DNA from: a bacterium
GTDB lineage: Bacteria > Bacteroidota > Bacteroidia > Cytophagales > Thermonemataceae
Assembly (NCBI GenBank): GCA_025362415.1
Contig: JANYGM010000232.1
Coordinates: 1 to 5,222 of the forward strand
Reading direction: 5' to 3'
Length of the DNA stretch: 5,222 nt
Shown here in pieces: positions 5,023-5,222 of the stretch. Under the pieces are notes generated by a model. That model was not told where the DNA came from. It ran no database searches and worked only from the letters and a program-made list of their open reading frames with translations. The stretch's first letter is position 1; each line of letters starts with the position of its first letter. The position numbers and the translations under genes were made by a program.

Positions 5023-5222
5023 CGAATTATGAATTATCAATTACGAAGTAATCCGTAATTAATAATTTTACCTGTGAAGTCGGGTGTTTCCACCCGACTT
5101 CAATAAACGCACTTTGTATTTATCCCCCAAAATAGGTATTTTAAAGCACATTTGAAGTCAGGTGGAAACACCTGACTTCACAGAAATTACGAAATAAACC
5201 GTAATTGATAATTCGTAATTCG
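5023..5222. repeat. Nested palindromic repeat element B upstream of rplB
   Basis: Outer arms 5023-5045 and 5200-5222 are 23-bp inverted repeats with one mismatch, built from AATTACG/AATTATC words, and may continue past the window end. Each arm overlaps a small hairpin: AATTACG (5039-5045) with CGTAATT (5054-5060), and AATTACG (5185-5191) with CGTAATT (5200-5206), both with 8-base loops. Inside lies the same GAAGTC double-hairpin core as in element A, but the surrounding shell is unrelated to that of element A. No protein is encoded. Like element A it looks like a non-autonomous repeat (REPIN or MITE type); class and mobility are inferred. Confidence 0.8.
5074..5181. repeat. Core double hairpin of element B
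   Basis: The left hairpin pairs 5075-5086 with 5091-5102 (arm TGAAGTCGGGTG, loop TTTC). The right pairs 5153-5164 with 5169-5180 (arm TGAAGTCAGGTG, loop GAAA). Both stems are perfect over 12 bp, with a 50-base spacer between them. The spacer shares CAATAA, CGC and CCCAAAA landmarks with the core at 1701-1822 in the same orientation, so the two are copies of one element. The outer edges extend to CTGTGAAG (5072-5079) and CTTCACAG (5176-5183). Confidence 0.85.

Noticed and set aside
4944..5222. Bacteroidota-type promoter for rplB
   Set aside because: No match to TAnnTTTG with a suitable upstream TTTG box was found by eye; near matches such as TAGTTTTT lack the final G.

Overview
The window is a block of the conserved ribosomal-protein (S10-spc type) gene cluster, all on the minus strand. 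Transcription order is rplB (L2) - rpsS (S19) - rplV (L22) - rpsC (S3) - rplP (L16) - rpmC (L29) - rpsQ (S17) - rplN (L14) - rplX (L24) - rplE (L5, cut off by the window edge). Gene order, protein lengths and family signatures make these calls secure. No protein gene in the window falls outside this cluster.

The source is most likely a member of the Bacteroidota, perhaps a Cytophagales-type organism. The DNA is AT-rich. None of the start codons has a clear AGGAGG-type Shine-Dalgarno sequence; the leaders are A-rich instead. L2 reads HPMGGGEGR where most bacteria have HPHGGGEGR, which I recall as a Bacteroidota feature. S3 has a long Asn/Arg/Gly/Asp-rich tail. The species cannot be fixed from this window.

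Layout from low to high coordinate: rplE (1-352, partial), rplX, rplN, rpsQ and rpmC are tightly packed, with gaps of 19 bp or less and a 1-base TAATG overlap between rplX and rplE. A 326-bp non-coding gap (1564-1889) follows, almost filled by a nested palindromic repeat element. Then comes rplP, then a second 291-bp gap (2307-2598 region) made of an array of 15-bp repeats in two inverted halves around a perfect palindrome. Next are rpsC, rplV, a 69-bp gap, rpsS and rplB. From 4944 to the window end (279 bp) there is no gene; it holds a second nested palindromic element.

The proteins all belong to one machine: L2, L5, L14, L16, L22, L24 and L29 to the large subunit, S3, S17 and S19 to the small subunit. 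The unusual content is between the genes. Three junctions of a normally compact operon are expanded by repeat DNA. The two nested elements share a core of two perfect 10-12 bp hairpins, but that core sits inside two unrelated palindromic shells. No transposase is present, so any mobility would have to be supplied from elsewhere in the genome.
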